Source: Olavius algarvensis Delta 4 endosymbiont (GTDB lineage Bacteria > Desulfobacterota > Desulfobacteria > Desulfobacterales > CAJINA01). Taken from it: 64,000 nucleotides of DNA. The stretch covers positions 1 to 64,000 of the forward strand of contig CAJINA010000083.1 of assembly GCA_905176665.1 (NCBI GenBank). Reading direction: 5' to 3'. The translations under genes and the position numbers were made by a program. The notes below the pieces were generated by a model, which saw only the letters and a program-made list of their open reading frames with translations, did not search any database and was not told where the DNA came from. Shown here one piece after another: positions 41,344 through 49,663 of this stretch (position 1 is the stretch's first letter; every line of letters begins with the position of its first letter).

Positions 41344-42507
41344 TCAGCCGCCCAGTTGGCGCCAACCGGCCAGAATGGACCCGGCGATCAGCAGCGCCCT
41401 TTGAGGGAGGCTTTCCCTGCGGATGTATTCATCGGCGCTGTGGTCCCTGTCGCCGATGGGGCCCAGCCCATCGACCACCGGTACCTTTTCGGCGGCGATC
41501 AGGTTTGCATCCGAAACCCCCTGGCGGTGTTCAGCCGCCACATCAATCCCCAATTCGGTCGCCGCCATTGCGATCACCTCAAAAAGCGCTTCACTGTCTC
41601 TACCCGCCGGCATGGGTGGACGCGTGCTGGTGATCTCGTAGCTGGCCGAGGTATTGGGTACGCTGCAGTGCCTCGCCAGCCGGTCGATCTTCTCTTGCAA
41701 AATGGCGTCGTCTTGCTGAGCTGCGAAGCGAAAGTCAATCTTGGCGGACGCGCTTTCCGCTACCGTATTGGAACCGATGCCGCCCGCCACAAGTCCTACG
41801 TTTACCGTAATGCCCTTATCCGGATCATTCAGCGTTTCAAAGGCAATTGTTTTGCGGGCCAGTTCTAAAATTGCACTGCCCTTGTCAGGTCCGGCATAGG
41901 CCGCATGCCCGGCCTGCCCCCGGACCGACAGGTTGAGGGCAATATTTCCTTTGCGGCCGGTCACGACTTCACCGTTCAGACCGCCGCACTCAAGCACCAG
42001 GGCAAATAGACTCCGACGCGCTTCGGCGCGGATGAGTTCCCGGGAAGACCCGGAGCCGATCTCTTCATCGGAATTGAAAACGAAGGTTACCGGGATCGTG
42101 TCCAGCAGCCCGACGGCAGCCAGAGCCTTCAAGGCGAAGATCCCGGCCACCAGGCCGCCCTTCATATCGGCAACGCCTGGTCCCAAACAGTGCGCAGCGT
42201 CTTCTTTATACCAATTGAAATCGGTATCAATCGGGAAAACCGTATCCATATGGCCACTGAGCAAGATTTGCTGATCACCGCGTTGGGCTGCGCTTGAACG
42301 GGCAACAAGGTGATTGCCTGCTACGGTCTGGGTCATGGTTTCACAGGCAATGGCGTCACCTTCGAAAGCCGCTGCAATCCGGGCAGCCACCTGGTCAACC
42401 CCGGCCTTGTTATAGCTGGAACTCTGGATCAGGACCAAGTCTTTCAACAGGGCCAACATGGCGGGGGTGTGTTGCCGGATGTATGTGGGCAGGCTGTCAG
42501 GGATCAT
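41344..42507 (-). CDS. M20 family metallopeptidase (glutamate carboxypeptidase-like)
   Basis: 387 residues. Zinc ligands and catalytic residues are recognisable: SGHMDTVF (His, Asp), GPGVADMKGG (bridging Asp), SDEEIGSGSSR (catalytic Glu pair), the acidic ligand in LECGG, and the last His in GDRDHSADEYI. The dimerisation domain lies in about 180-290. Overall closest to carboxypeptidase G2/ArgE-type enzymes cleaving N-acyl amino acids or short peptides. No signal peptide, so cytoplasmic. The ribosome binding site is weak (GGTAAG). Confidence 0.88.
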   Translation of the reverse strand: MIPDSLPTYIRQHTPAMLALLKDLVLIQSSSYNKAGVDQVAARIAAAFEGDAIACETMTQTVAGNHLVARSSAAQRGDQQILLSGHMDTVFPIDTDFNWYKEDAAHCLGPGVADMKGGLVAGIFALKALAAVGLLDTIPVTFVFNSDEEIGSGSSRELIRAEARRSLFALVLECGGLNGEVVTGRKGNIALNLSVRGQAGHAAYAGPDKGSAILELARKTIAFETLNDPDKGITVNVGLVAGGIGSNTVAESASAKIDFRFAAQQDDAILQEKIDRLARHCSVPNTSASYEITSTRPPMPAGRDSEALFEVIAMAATELGIDVAAEHRQGVSDANLIAAEKVPVVDGLGPIGDRDHSADEYIRRESLPQRALLIAGSILAGWRQLGG

Positions 42508-42746
42508 CTTACCACTCAGTCAGAAGGGTTCAAAAGTTGGCGCAAATATCCCACGTATCGGCATAATTTTCAATTCAAACTTCAATCAAGCGTGGACAAA
42601 ATAATTGCATTTTCAAAGGGGGATTGCTATGGGCATCTGGATTAAGTGAAACTTATAAATCGGGGCCAAAAACACTGTGACGGTATTCGGGCGGCTTAGC
42701 CAACTACAAAAGCCATCGGATACCGGAGCGAAATGGGGGCGTGGGA

Positions 42747-44057
42747 ATGGGCGATTTTCAGGCTACTTTGGACACATTGAAAGCGATGGATTCAACCAAG
42801 ATTTTTTTCACCGATCTGCACGGTCGTATTATGAGTCTGCCGGTGAATCCGGAAAACATGGAATCCATCTGCGAAACGGGTATCGGTTTCGACGGTAGCT
42901 CCATCGCTGGTTTTGCGGCCGTGGAAAAAAGCGACCGCATTCTTAAACCGGTCCCAGAAAGTTATCGCTCGGTAAAATTCACGGATGAGAAGGTCGGTTT
43001 CTTCATCGGGGATGTCTACAATGAAGCGGGCCAGCGCGCCCAGGCCGATCCCAGGGCTGTTTTGGAGAATGTGCTGACAGAAGCCGACAAGACGTTTGGA
43101 TACACCTTTACGGTGGGGCCGGAGCACGAGTTTTTTTTGTTGAAAGGGGATACCTTCGACGCGGACTCCCATACCGATAACGGTGGTTATTTTCAAGCCA
43201 GTCCCCATGACAAGGGCGAGGCGGTTCGCGACCGGATCATAGCCGTGCTGGCGGAATGCGGCATCACATTTGAAAAATCGCACCATGAGGTAACCCCCTC
43301 CCAGCATGAGATCAACCTCGAGTGCACGGACCCTCTAAACGGTGCCGACCGGACCGTGCTTTTCAATTATGTGACCCAGAAAGTGGCGGCCGAATCCGGC
43401 TACCGTGCCGCTTTCATGCCCAAACCGTTTGACGGGTACAACCGCAATGCGTTTCATATCCATCTTTCGATGCAGGATGGTAAAGGCAACAATGTGTTTT
43501 ACGATCCCGCGGCGCCCAAGCATATCGGCAAAATCGCCCGGCAGTTTATCGCGGGGATCCTGAAATACGCGCGTGAAACCTCCATCATTATGGCCTCTAC
43601 GCTCAATTCCTATAAAGCCTATGTGATTGAACGGGAAGCCCCCGTGGTTCGCAACTGGGGTTTTAGCAATCGCAGTTCCATGGTTCGGATCCCACATGCG
43701 CTCAACCCGCAGAGCACCCGTCTCGAGTTGCGCAGTCCGGACCCCTGCGGGAATCCCTATCTGCAGATAGCGGTGCTGATTGCCATGGGACTGGCCGGCA
43801 TTCGGGAACAGCTCGATGCCGGGCCGCCCATATCCGGCAGCACGTACCGCAAGAACTGGAAAATGAAGGTTTGGGATCGGCGGTTTCTGCCCAAGTGCAT
43901 GTACGAGGCGCTTGTCGAAGCCGAGCGTAGCAAATTTCTCAAAGAGACGCTTGGTGAGCGAATTTACAGCAACTACATGGTCCTCAAGGTAAGTGACTGG
44001 GAGGAGCACCGCACCCACGTGACACCCAGAGAACACAGTAAATATTTAAGCCGTTAG
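42747..44057 (+). CDS. glnA: Glutamine synthetase type I, alpha-like, lacking adenylylation site
   Basis: 436 residues from ATG 42747 with GGGGG upstream (a GTG at 42741 is possible). Conserved blocks: GFDGSSIAGFAAVEKSD, the metal-binding VGPEHEFFLL, NAFHIHLSM and NRSSMVRIPH, and RLELRSPDP. The region that in adenylylated enzymes contains NLYDLP reads STYRKNWKMKVWDRRFLPK, so there is no adenylylation tyrosine in the expected context, and the length fits the shorter GSI-alpha class (feedback-regulated). It makes glutamine from glutamate, ammonia and ATP. Confidence 0.93.
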   Translation: MGDFQATLDTLKAMDSTKIFFTDLHGRIMSLPVNPENMESICETGIGFDGSSIAGFAAVEKSDRILKPVPESYRSVKFTDEKVGFFIGDVYNEAGQRAQADPRAVLENVLTEADKTFGYTFTVGPEHEFFLLKGDTFDADSHTDNGGYFQASPHDKGEAVRDRIIAVLAECGITFEKSHHEVTPSQHEINLECTDPLNGADRTVLFNYVTQKVAAESGYRAAFMPKPFDGYNRNAFHIHLSMQDGKGNNVFYDPAAPKHIGKIARQFIAGILKYARETSIIMASTLNSYKAYVIEREAPVVRNWGFSNRSSMVRIPHALNPQSTRLELRSPDPCGNPYLQIAVLIAMGLAGIREQLDAGPPISGSTYRKNWKMKVWDRRFLPKCMYEALVEAERSKFLKETLGERIYSNYMVLKVSDWEEHRTHVTPREHSKYLSR

Positions 44058-44106
44058 TGCCCGGCGCTTACGCGGCGGGGCCTAACGTCCTGACTAACTG
44101 CATGAT

Positions 44107-44252
44107 TAGAGGCAATTTCAAAAATAGGATTTTGGTTCAAGGTCAAGGCGGACGTGAGGTTTCAACCGGAGGAATACTCGAGTATTTCGAGGATTGGAAC
44201 CGATCGCCCAACGCAGAGATTGGGCCAAAAGACATTTTTGAGATAGCCTCTG
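44107..44252 (-). repeat. MITE-like element, copy 4
   Basis: 146 bp, reverse orientation. Ends TAGAGGCAATTTCAAAAAT and CATTTTTGAGATAGCCTCTG. Inside are GGATTTTGGTTCAAGGTCAA, the palindrome-like CCGGAGGAATACTCGAG, and CCCAACGCAGAGATTGGGCC. It sits between glnA and the KamA-like gene; its right end is 15 bp before the latter's start, so it separates the two genes. Confidence 0.88.
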
Positions 44253-44267
44253 GTAAGGAGAAGATCA

Positions 44268-45341
44268 ATGGAAGCCTGGGTCGAACAACTTCAAAATAGT
44301 GTCAATACCCTTGAACGTCTGAAGGACTATATCGAGGTCACCCCCGCAGAGGAAAAGGCCATAACCACCTTGAATACCAAGTGGGGCACGACTCCCTATT
44401 TTGCCGCCTTGATGGATCCCAAGGACCCCAATTGCCCGATCCGCAGGCAGGTGTTGCCTTCCCTGGAGGAAAATGTCAATGAGTATGGTGTCGACAACTA
44501 CCTGATGTGGAAAGAAAACCGCAGCACCGATGAGGTGCGGCCTGACAGTATCGCCCGCCAGTACCACGACCGGGTGGCTTTTACCGTCACCGATGTATGT
44601 GCCAATTACTGCCGGCACTGTTTCCGCAAGGAGCTGGTCGTGGACCGTGATATTCAGTTCCGTATGGACCTGGAAGAGGGCCTGGCCTGGATTAAGGAGC
44701 ATACAGAGGTGCGGGACGTACTGATTACCGGGGGAGATCCCTTTATCCTTGCCGACGAAAAGATCGAATACCTGATCCGCAAATTGCGGGAGCTCGACCA
44801 CCTGGAAATGATTCGTTTCGGTACCCGTACCCCTATCGTCCTGCCCCAGAGAATCACTCCGGCGCTTAAAAGAATCCTCAGCCCCTACCATAAGATTCCG
44901 CTCTGGATTAATACCCAGTGCAACCACCCCAGGGAGATAACCGCGGAAACCGCCCGCGCGGTTTTCGACCTGCTCACCTGCGGTGTTAACGTGGGCAATC
45001 GGGCGGTCCTGCTCAAGGGGATCAATGACGATCCTGAAACCTTCCGGCAGTTGCACCAGAAGTTGCTACAGGTGCGCATACGGCCCTACTATGTGTTCTA
45101 TTGTGAACCGGCACCCGGCATCGACCACTTTCGGACGACCGTGGAAAAGGGCGCCGAATTGATCCGGGATGCCATCCGCGGCCATACCACCGGCCTGGCC
45201 CAGCCCATGTACGTGATCGCCACCAATATCGGCAAGATTCCGCTGATGCCAGATTACTACATCATGGGCAAGGATGAAAAAGAGTACACTCTGAAAAATT
45301 ACCAGGGTAAACTCACCCAGTGGCCCAATATGCCAGCGTAA
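44268..45341 (+). CDS. KamA-family radical SAM aminomutase (lysine 2,3-aminomutase/EpmB-like)
   Basis: 357 residues; AGGAG 8 bp before the ATG. The radical SAM cluster is CANYCRHCFRK (about residue 110-120), followed by VLITGGDPFIL. Further family blocks are RFGTRTPIVLPQRIT, INTQCNHPREIT (PLP-enzyme contacts), NRAVLLKGIND and YYVFYCEPAPGIDHFRT, and near the end GKIPLMPDYYIM. These PLP and SAM enzymes shift an amino group between carbon 2 and 3 of lysine or glutamate. Length is nearer EpmB (about 340) than clostridial KamA (about 415). With epmA 3.4 kb downstream it may supply beta-lysine for EF-P, but a free beta-amino-acid role is equally possible. Confidence 0.82.
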   Translation: MEAWVEQLQNSVNTLERLKDYIEVTPAEEKAITTLNTKWGTTPYFAALMDPKDPNCPIRRQVLPSLEENVNEYGVDNYLMWKENRSTDEVRPDSIARQYHDRVAFTVTDVCANYCRHCFRKELVVDRDIQFRMDLEEGLAWIKEHTEVRDVLITGGDPFILADEKIEYLIRKLRELDHLEMIRFGTRTPIVLPQRITPALKRILSPYHKIPLWINTQCNHPREITAETARAVFDLLTCGVNVGNRAVLLKGINDDPETFRQLHQKLLQVRIRPYYVFYCEPAPGIDHFRTTVEKGAELIRDAIRGHTTGLAQPMYVIATNIGKIPLMPDYYIMGKDEKEYTLKNYQGKLTQWPNMPA

Positions 45342-45443
45342 CACCGGCCGCGTCCTTAGCTGACCAGGGCCTGTCGCGCTTGTTGAAAGATTGACATCCG
45401 GGGGTCATATGGTTTAGCATAAACCCTGCATTTATTTATAAAT

Positions 45444-45592
45444 AGTGTCTGTCCACAAATGGTAGGTATTGGGGCATAGCAAGGCTTGAGCGATTTTGAA
45501 ACCGCAGGCATAGTGCGCTATTCCGAGGAATTCAAAAGAGCGAAAACGCCGCTCTGGACCAAAAGATGCCGTTTGTGGATGGGCCCTGGATA
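45444..45592 (+). repeat. Possible second MITE-type element, single copy
   Basis: The left side has AGTGTCTGTCCACAAATGG (45445-45463) and the right side CCGTTTGTGGA (45569-45579), an inverted match of 10 of 11 bases. Between them is GC-rich, gene-free sequence. Only one copy is present here, so repetition cannot be shown. If it is mobile DNA, the upstream open frame leading into the HyuA-like gene is fortuitous. Confidence 0.3.
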
Positions 45593-45619
45593 ACCAGTTA
45601 CGCAGGCCTGGGGAGCTTC

Positions 45620-47299
45620 ATGATAATCGGTCTGGATGTCGGCGGTACCCACACGGATGTGGTGCTTTTGGGAAATGAAGGACTGGTTGGGTCCGTCAAG
45701 ATCGCAACCAACACCGGAGACCTTTTCCAGACGGTCCTGGACGGCATCGATCAGATTACCAGCGGTATCTCCCCGGAAACCATCCAGCGCCTCGTACTGA
45801 GCACCACCCTGACGACCAATGCCGTGGTTCAGGGGAAGATCCCCAGGGTCGGCATGCTGGTCGCAGCCGGTCCGGGGATAGACCCTAACCTCTACCGGAC
45901 CTGTGACGATTACCATGTCGTGACCGGCGCCATCGACCACCGGGGCCGCGAAACCGCTGCGATCGATTCCGCCCAGGTCGAAGCCATCGCCTCCCGGATG
46001 CTGGACAAGGGCATCGAACTGGTCGGTGTGGTTGGAAAATTCTCGACGCGGAACCCGGCCCATGAAGTGGCGATTGCCAGGCTGATCGACTCCCGGTTTA
46101 AAAAAATATTCCTGGGGCACCGGGTTTCGGGCAACCTCGGTTTTCCCCGCCGAATCGCGACCACCTATCTCAACACCGCTGTCTATCCCATCCACCGCGA
46201 GTTTTTTACAGCCGTTAAAAGATCCCTGGAAAGCAAAGGCCTGGCAGTCCCCATTCGGATCCTGAAAGCCGACGGCGGGAATATGAATCTGGAGGCGTCC
46301 ATCGATTTCCCGGCCCAGACGATTCTCTCCGGACCCGCCGCGAGTGTCATGGGCTCTTTGGCATTTGCCCCCGATGAAGAAGAGTGCCTGGTTATGGATA
46401 TCGGGGGCACCACCACGGATATGGCGGTGATGGTCAAAAACGCCCCCCTGCTCGATCCCAAGGGCACCGATATACAACCCTTGAAAACGCTGGTCAGATC
46501 TTTGAAAACGCATTCCATCGGTGTGGGCGGTGACAGCGTTGTTCAGGTTGTCGCGGGGGAGCTGCAGGTGGGGCCTGAGCGCAGGGGCCCAGCCATGGCC
46601 TACGGTGGGCCCGCGCCCACCCCGACGGATGCCATGTTGGTGCTGGGGATCATCAAGGGCGCCGGCCAAGCAACCGCCCGGGAGGGGTTGGCCGGGTTGG
46701 CCGCTGGACTGGGGTTGTCCGTGACGGTGGCGGCCGAAAAAATTTTTAATCATACCTGTGAAAAAATTCTGGCACAGGCCCGGCAAATGATTACCCGGAT
46801 TAACAGCCAGCCGGTGTATACGGTCCACGAAATGCTGGAAGGTCACAGCGTGAACCCTGAGAAAATACTGGTCCTGGGCGGGCCGGCCGCCGGATTTGCA
46901 GGCCGGCTTGAAGAACTATCCGGTTGGAAAGTGGGGGTCGTGCCCCGCTGGGAGGTAGCCAATGCCATCGGGGCCGCCCTGGCCCGCACAACCACCGAAG
47001 TAGCGTTAAGGGTCGATACGCAACAAGGGGTGGCGATGGCGCCCGAGGAGCATTTTCACAAGCGCATCAGCAACAGCTTCAACCTGGAAAAGGCACGACA
47101 ACAGACACTGGAGCTGTTGAAAGCCAAAGCCCTTGCGCTGGGGGCCAATCCAGGGCATCTGGAGATGGAAATCGTGGATGAAAGCGAGTTCAATATGGTC
47201 CGTGGGTTCAATACGACCGGCAAGATCATGGACGTGAAGGCCCAGATCAAACCGGGACTGATTCATGGATACGACCCGATAGCAGGAGCGCTGCTGTAA
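45620..47299 (+). CDS. Hydantoinase/oxoprolinase family ATPase-fold protein (HyuA-like)
   Basis: 559 residues from ATG 45620, chosen because GGGGAG precedes it and MIIGLDVGGTHTDVVLLG begins the sugar-kinase/Hsp70-type phosphate-1 motif. A second phosphate loop is MDIGGTTTDMAVM (about 260), and an adenosine-like loop is VLGGPAAGFAG (about 420). The family performs ATP-dependent opening of cyclic amides such as 5-oxoproline or hydantoins. Here no HyuB-type second subunit follows; the HDAC-like gene starts 2 bp later. Shorter than the about 680-residue HyuA of Pseudomonas. Confidence 0.83.
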   Translation: MIIGLDVGGTHTDVVLLGNEGLVGSVKIATNTGDLFQTVLDGIDQITSGISPETIQRLVLSTTLTTNAVVQGKIPRVGMLVAAGPGIDPNLYRTCDDYHVVTGAIDHRGRETAAIDSAQVEAIASRMLDKGIELVGVVGKFSTRNPAHEVAIARLIDSRFKKIFLGHRVSGNLGFPRRIATTYLNTAVYPIHREFFTAVKRSLESKGLAVPIRILKADGGNMNLEASIDFPAQTILSGPAASVMGSLAFAPDEEECLVMDIGGTTTDMAVMVKNAPLLDPKGTDIQPLKTLVRSLKTHSIGVGGDSVVQVVAGELQVGPERRGPAMAYGGPAPTPTDAMLVLGIIKGAGQATAREGLAGLAAGLGLSVTVAAEKIFNHTCEKILAQARQMITRINSQPVYTVHEMLEGHSVNPEKILVLGGPAAGFAGRLEELSGWKVGVVPRWEVANAIGAALARTTTEVALRVDTQQGVAMAPEEHFHKRISNSFNLEKARQQTLELLKAKALALGANPGHLEMEIVDESEFNMVRGFNTTGKIMDVKAQIKPGLIHGYDPIAGALL

Positions 47300-47301
47300 A
47301 G

Positions 47302-48642
47302 ATGCTGGAGGCCAAACATAAAACCGGACTTGTTTTTTTCCCCGCTTATGACTGGGCCATCAGTGCCAGCCACCCGGAGCGGGAAGAGCGCCTGCTCTAT
47401 ACCCAGGATCAGATCCGGGAAGAAGGACTGTTGGACATTGCCGGCATTACCGAATTTAAGCCTGACCTGGTCACGCTCGATGATGTCCGCCGGGTACATT
47501 TTTGCGTCCCCGATCCGTGGGAAGTGATGACCCAGTCGCATTTCATCAGTGCCGGAGGGGCCAAAACAATTGGTATGGCCATCATGGAAAAGCAGGTTGA
47601 AAGGGGGTTTGCGCTTGTCCGGCCCCCGGGACACCACGCCATGCGGGTCGTGCATGGCGGCCGAGGTTTTTACGCCGTCAATATCGAAGCCATCATGATC
47701 GAATACCTGCGCCAGGCCTATCAGGTGGATAAGGTGGCAATCATCGATACGGACTGCCACCATGGAGACGGCACCCAGGATATCTACTGGTACGATCCGG
47801 ACACGCTGTTTATCTCCATTCACCAAGACGGCCGGACCCTGTGCCCCGGATCGGGCGCCACCGGCGAGATGGGGGGCGGCCATGCCATCGGTACCACTTT
47901 GAACATTCCCCTTCCGCCGCAGACATCCGCCGAAGGTTTCTTATACGCTGTTGAACATATTGTGCTGCCGATCCTCGCGGACTTCAAGCCGGATTTGATT
48001 GTCAATTCAGCCGGCCAGGACAACCATTATTCCGACCCCATTACCAACATGAACTTCTGCGCCCAGGGCTACGCCGACCTGACGAAACTGCTGAAACCGG
48101 ATATCGCCGTACTGGAGGGCGGCTATTCCATTGAAGGGGCCCTGCCGTATGTAAACCTGGGGATTGTTCTGGCCATGGCCGGGATGGATTATGCCCACGT
48201 GCGGGAACCGGATTATGATCCTGAGGGGATTCGGCAGAGCCCGGACATTACCACCTATATCGAGAAGGTGGGTGAAACGGTCTTGAGCATCTGGCAGCAG
48301 CGCGCGCATATCCGGGATACCGTATGCGGCGAGCGGGAATATCTTGTCCGGGATCGCAATATTTTCTATGATACGGATCAGATCATGGAGAAGCAGCAAG
48401 ATCGGATAACCATCTGTCCGGATTGCAGCGGGGCCCTGCGCATTGATTCCAACGCCGGCAACTATAACCGCATCACGGCCATCCACATCCCGCGCAAGGC
48501 CTGCCCCCGCTGTCAAGCGCGCGGGCACCAGTGGTATGAAAGCATGGACGCGTATACCTGCGACCGGGTCTACCTGCAGGATCGCGTCGCAGACCAGTTC
48601 CTCGAAAAGAAGTTGCGGCCCGGCATCGGCGAGCGCTTCTAA
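47302..48642 (+). CDS. HDAC/AcuC-family deacetylase with C-terminal zinc ribbon
   Basis: 446 residues, starting 2 bp after the HyuA-like gene. The histone-deacetylase fold shows RPPGHHAMRV (His pair), DTDCHHGDGTQDIYW (zinc ligands and charge relay), SAGQDNHYSDP (zinc Asp) and LEGGYS. It hydrolyses amides of acetylated lysine, polyamines or related substrates. Beyond about residue 370 there is an extra region with CPDCSGAL and CPRCQARGH, a four-cysteine zinc ribbon about 25 residues apart, not usual in this family. Tight coupling with the amidohydrolase-like partner suggests a joint substrate. Confidence 0.85.
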   Translation: MLEAKHKTGLVFFPAYDWAISASHPEREERLLYTQDQIREEGLLDIAGITEFKPDLVTLDDVRRVHFCVPDPWEVMTQSHFISAGGAKTIGMAIMEKQVERGFALVRPPGHHAMRVVHGGRGFYAVNIEAIMIEYLRQAYQVDKVAIIDTDCHHGDGTQDIYWYDPDTLFISIHQDGRTLCPGSGATGEMGGGHAIGTTLNIPLPPQTSAEGFLYAVEHIVLPILADFKPDLIVNSAGQDNHYSDPITNMNFCAQGYADLTKLLKPDIAVLEGGYSIEGALPYVNLGIVLAMAGMDYAHVREPDYDPEGIRQSPDITTYIEKVGETVLSIWQQRAHIRDTVCGEREYLVRDRNIFYDTDQIMEKQQDRITICPDCSGALRIDSNAGNYNRITAIHIPRKACPRCQARGHQWYESMDAYTCDRVYLQDRVADQFLEKKLRPGIGERF

Positions 48643-48744
48643 ACTTCAGCGGTGAGCCGGTGGCTGCTGAAAGGTACCGGTCCAGACCATATCCCGGTTG
48701 GCCGATGTACTTATGACGCCCGTGTATAGCAACAGGGGAGGGGC

Positions 48745-49662
48745 TTGAACCCATACAGGCAGAATCGGATAAGGCGGCAGCTTGAAATTCGCGCGCAGGT
48801 CTTAAGGGCGGTACGCGAGTTTTTCCAAAGGGCCGGGTACCTCGAAGTCGAGACCCCGATCAGAATACCAGCGCCGGCACCGGAAGCACATATAGAACCG
48901 CCGCCCGCCGGGGATTGGTTCTTACAGGCTTCCCCGGAGCTGTGCATGAAACGACTGCTGGCCGCCGGTTACGACAAAATATATCAAATTTGCCCCTGTT
49001 TCCGGGCCGGCGAGCGGGGGGAACGGCACCTGCCGGAAATGACCCTGTTGGAATGGTACACCGCCCATGCGGATTACCGGGATATGATGGTGCATTGCGA
49101 GCAGCTGCTCAAGCACGTTATCACTTACTTGGGACTCTCTGGACTGCATTATCAGGGATCGGCGATTGATCTGGAAGGATCCTGGCCGCGCTTGACGGTA
49201 GCGGAGGCATTTGCGCGATACGGCTCCCAGTCGGTCAGCCGCGCACTTGAAACCGGCCGTTTCGATGAGATCATGGGGTTGGAAATTGAACCGGCCCTGG
49301 GTAACGCCCAGCCGGTGTTCCTGTATGACTATCCGGCCCAATGTGCTGCGTTGGCCAGGCGCAAGGCGACGGACCCGGATATTGCCGAACGCTTTGAGCT
49401 GTATATCGCCGGATTAGAGCTGTGTAACGCCTTCAGTGAATTGCGCGACCCGGTTGAACAGCGTGCCCGTTTTAAACAAGTGCTCGACCAGCGGGCCGCG
49501 GAGGGCAAGACCCGTTATCGGCAGCCGGAGACTTTTCTGGCAACCTTGGCCGACATGCCGGCGGCGGCCGGCAATGCGCTGGGAATTGATCGGCTGGTCA
49601 TGTTGATTGCCGATACCGCCCGGATAGATGATGTTGTGAGTTTTATCCCCGAAGAGCTTTGA
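48745..49662 (+). CDS. epmA: Elongation factor P--beta-lysine ligase (GenX/PoxA)
   Basis: 305 residues, starting with TTG at 48745 after GGGGAGG. It is a class II lysyl-tRNA synthetase catalytic core without the anticodon-binding domain: [20 protein letters not shown] (motif 1), [20 protein letters not shown] (motif 2) and [16 protein letters not shown] (motif 3). Length matches EpmA (about 325). It attaches (beta-)lysine to a conserved lysine of EF-P to relieve ribosome stalling on polyproline. No efp gene is in the window. The hybrid kinase gene begins 1 bp after its stop. Confidence 0.9.
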   Translation: MNPYRQNRIRRQLEIRAQVLRAVREFFQRAGYLEVETPIRIPAPAPEAHIEPPPAGDWFLQASPELCMKRLLAAGYDKIYQICPCFRAGERGERHLPEMTLLEWYTAHADYRDMMVHCEQLLKHVITYLGLSGLHYQGSAIDLEGSWPRLTVAEAFARYGSQSVSRALETGRFDEIMGLEIEPALGNAQPVFLYDYPAQCAALARRKATDPDIAERFELYIAGLELCNAFSELRDPVEQRARFKQVLDQRAAEGKTRYRQPETFLATLADMPAAAGNALGIDRLVMLIADTARIDDVVSFIPEEL

Positions 49663-49663
49663 G

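Noticed and set aside
42590..42625. Possible sigma-54 promoter before glnA (TGGACAAAATAATTGCA)
   Set aside because: GG and GC are 11 bases apart instead of 10, and the rest of the -24 box is poor.
45566..45619. Extended N-terminus for the HyuA-like protein
   Set aside because: The extra 18 residues come from the putative second repeat element; the ATG at 45620 has the ribosome binding site and begins the conserved phosphate loop region.
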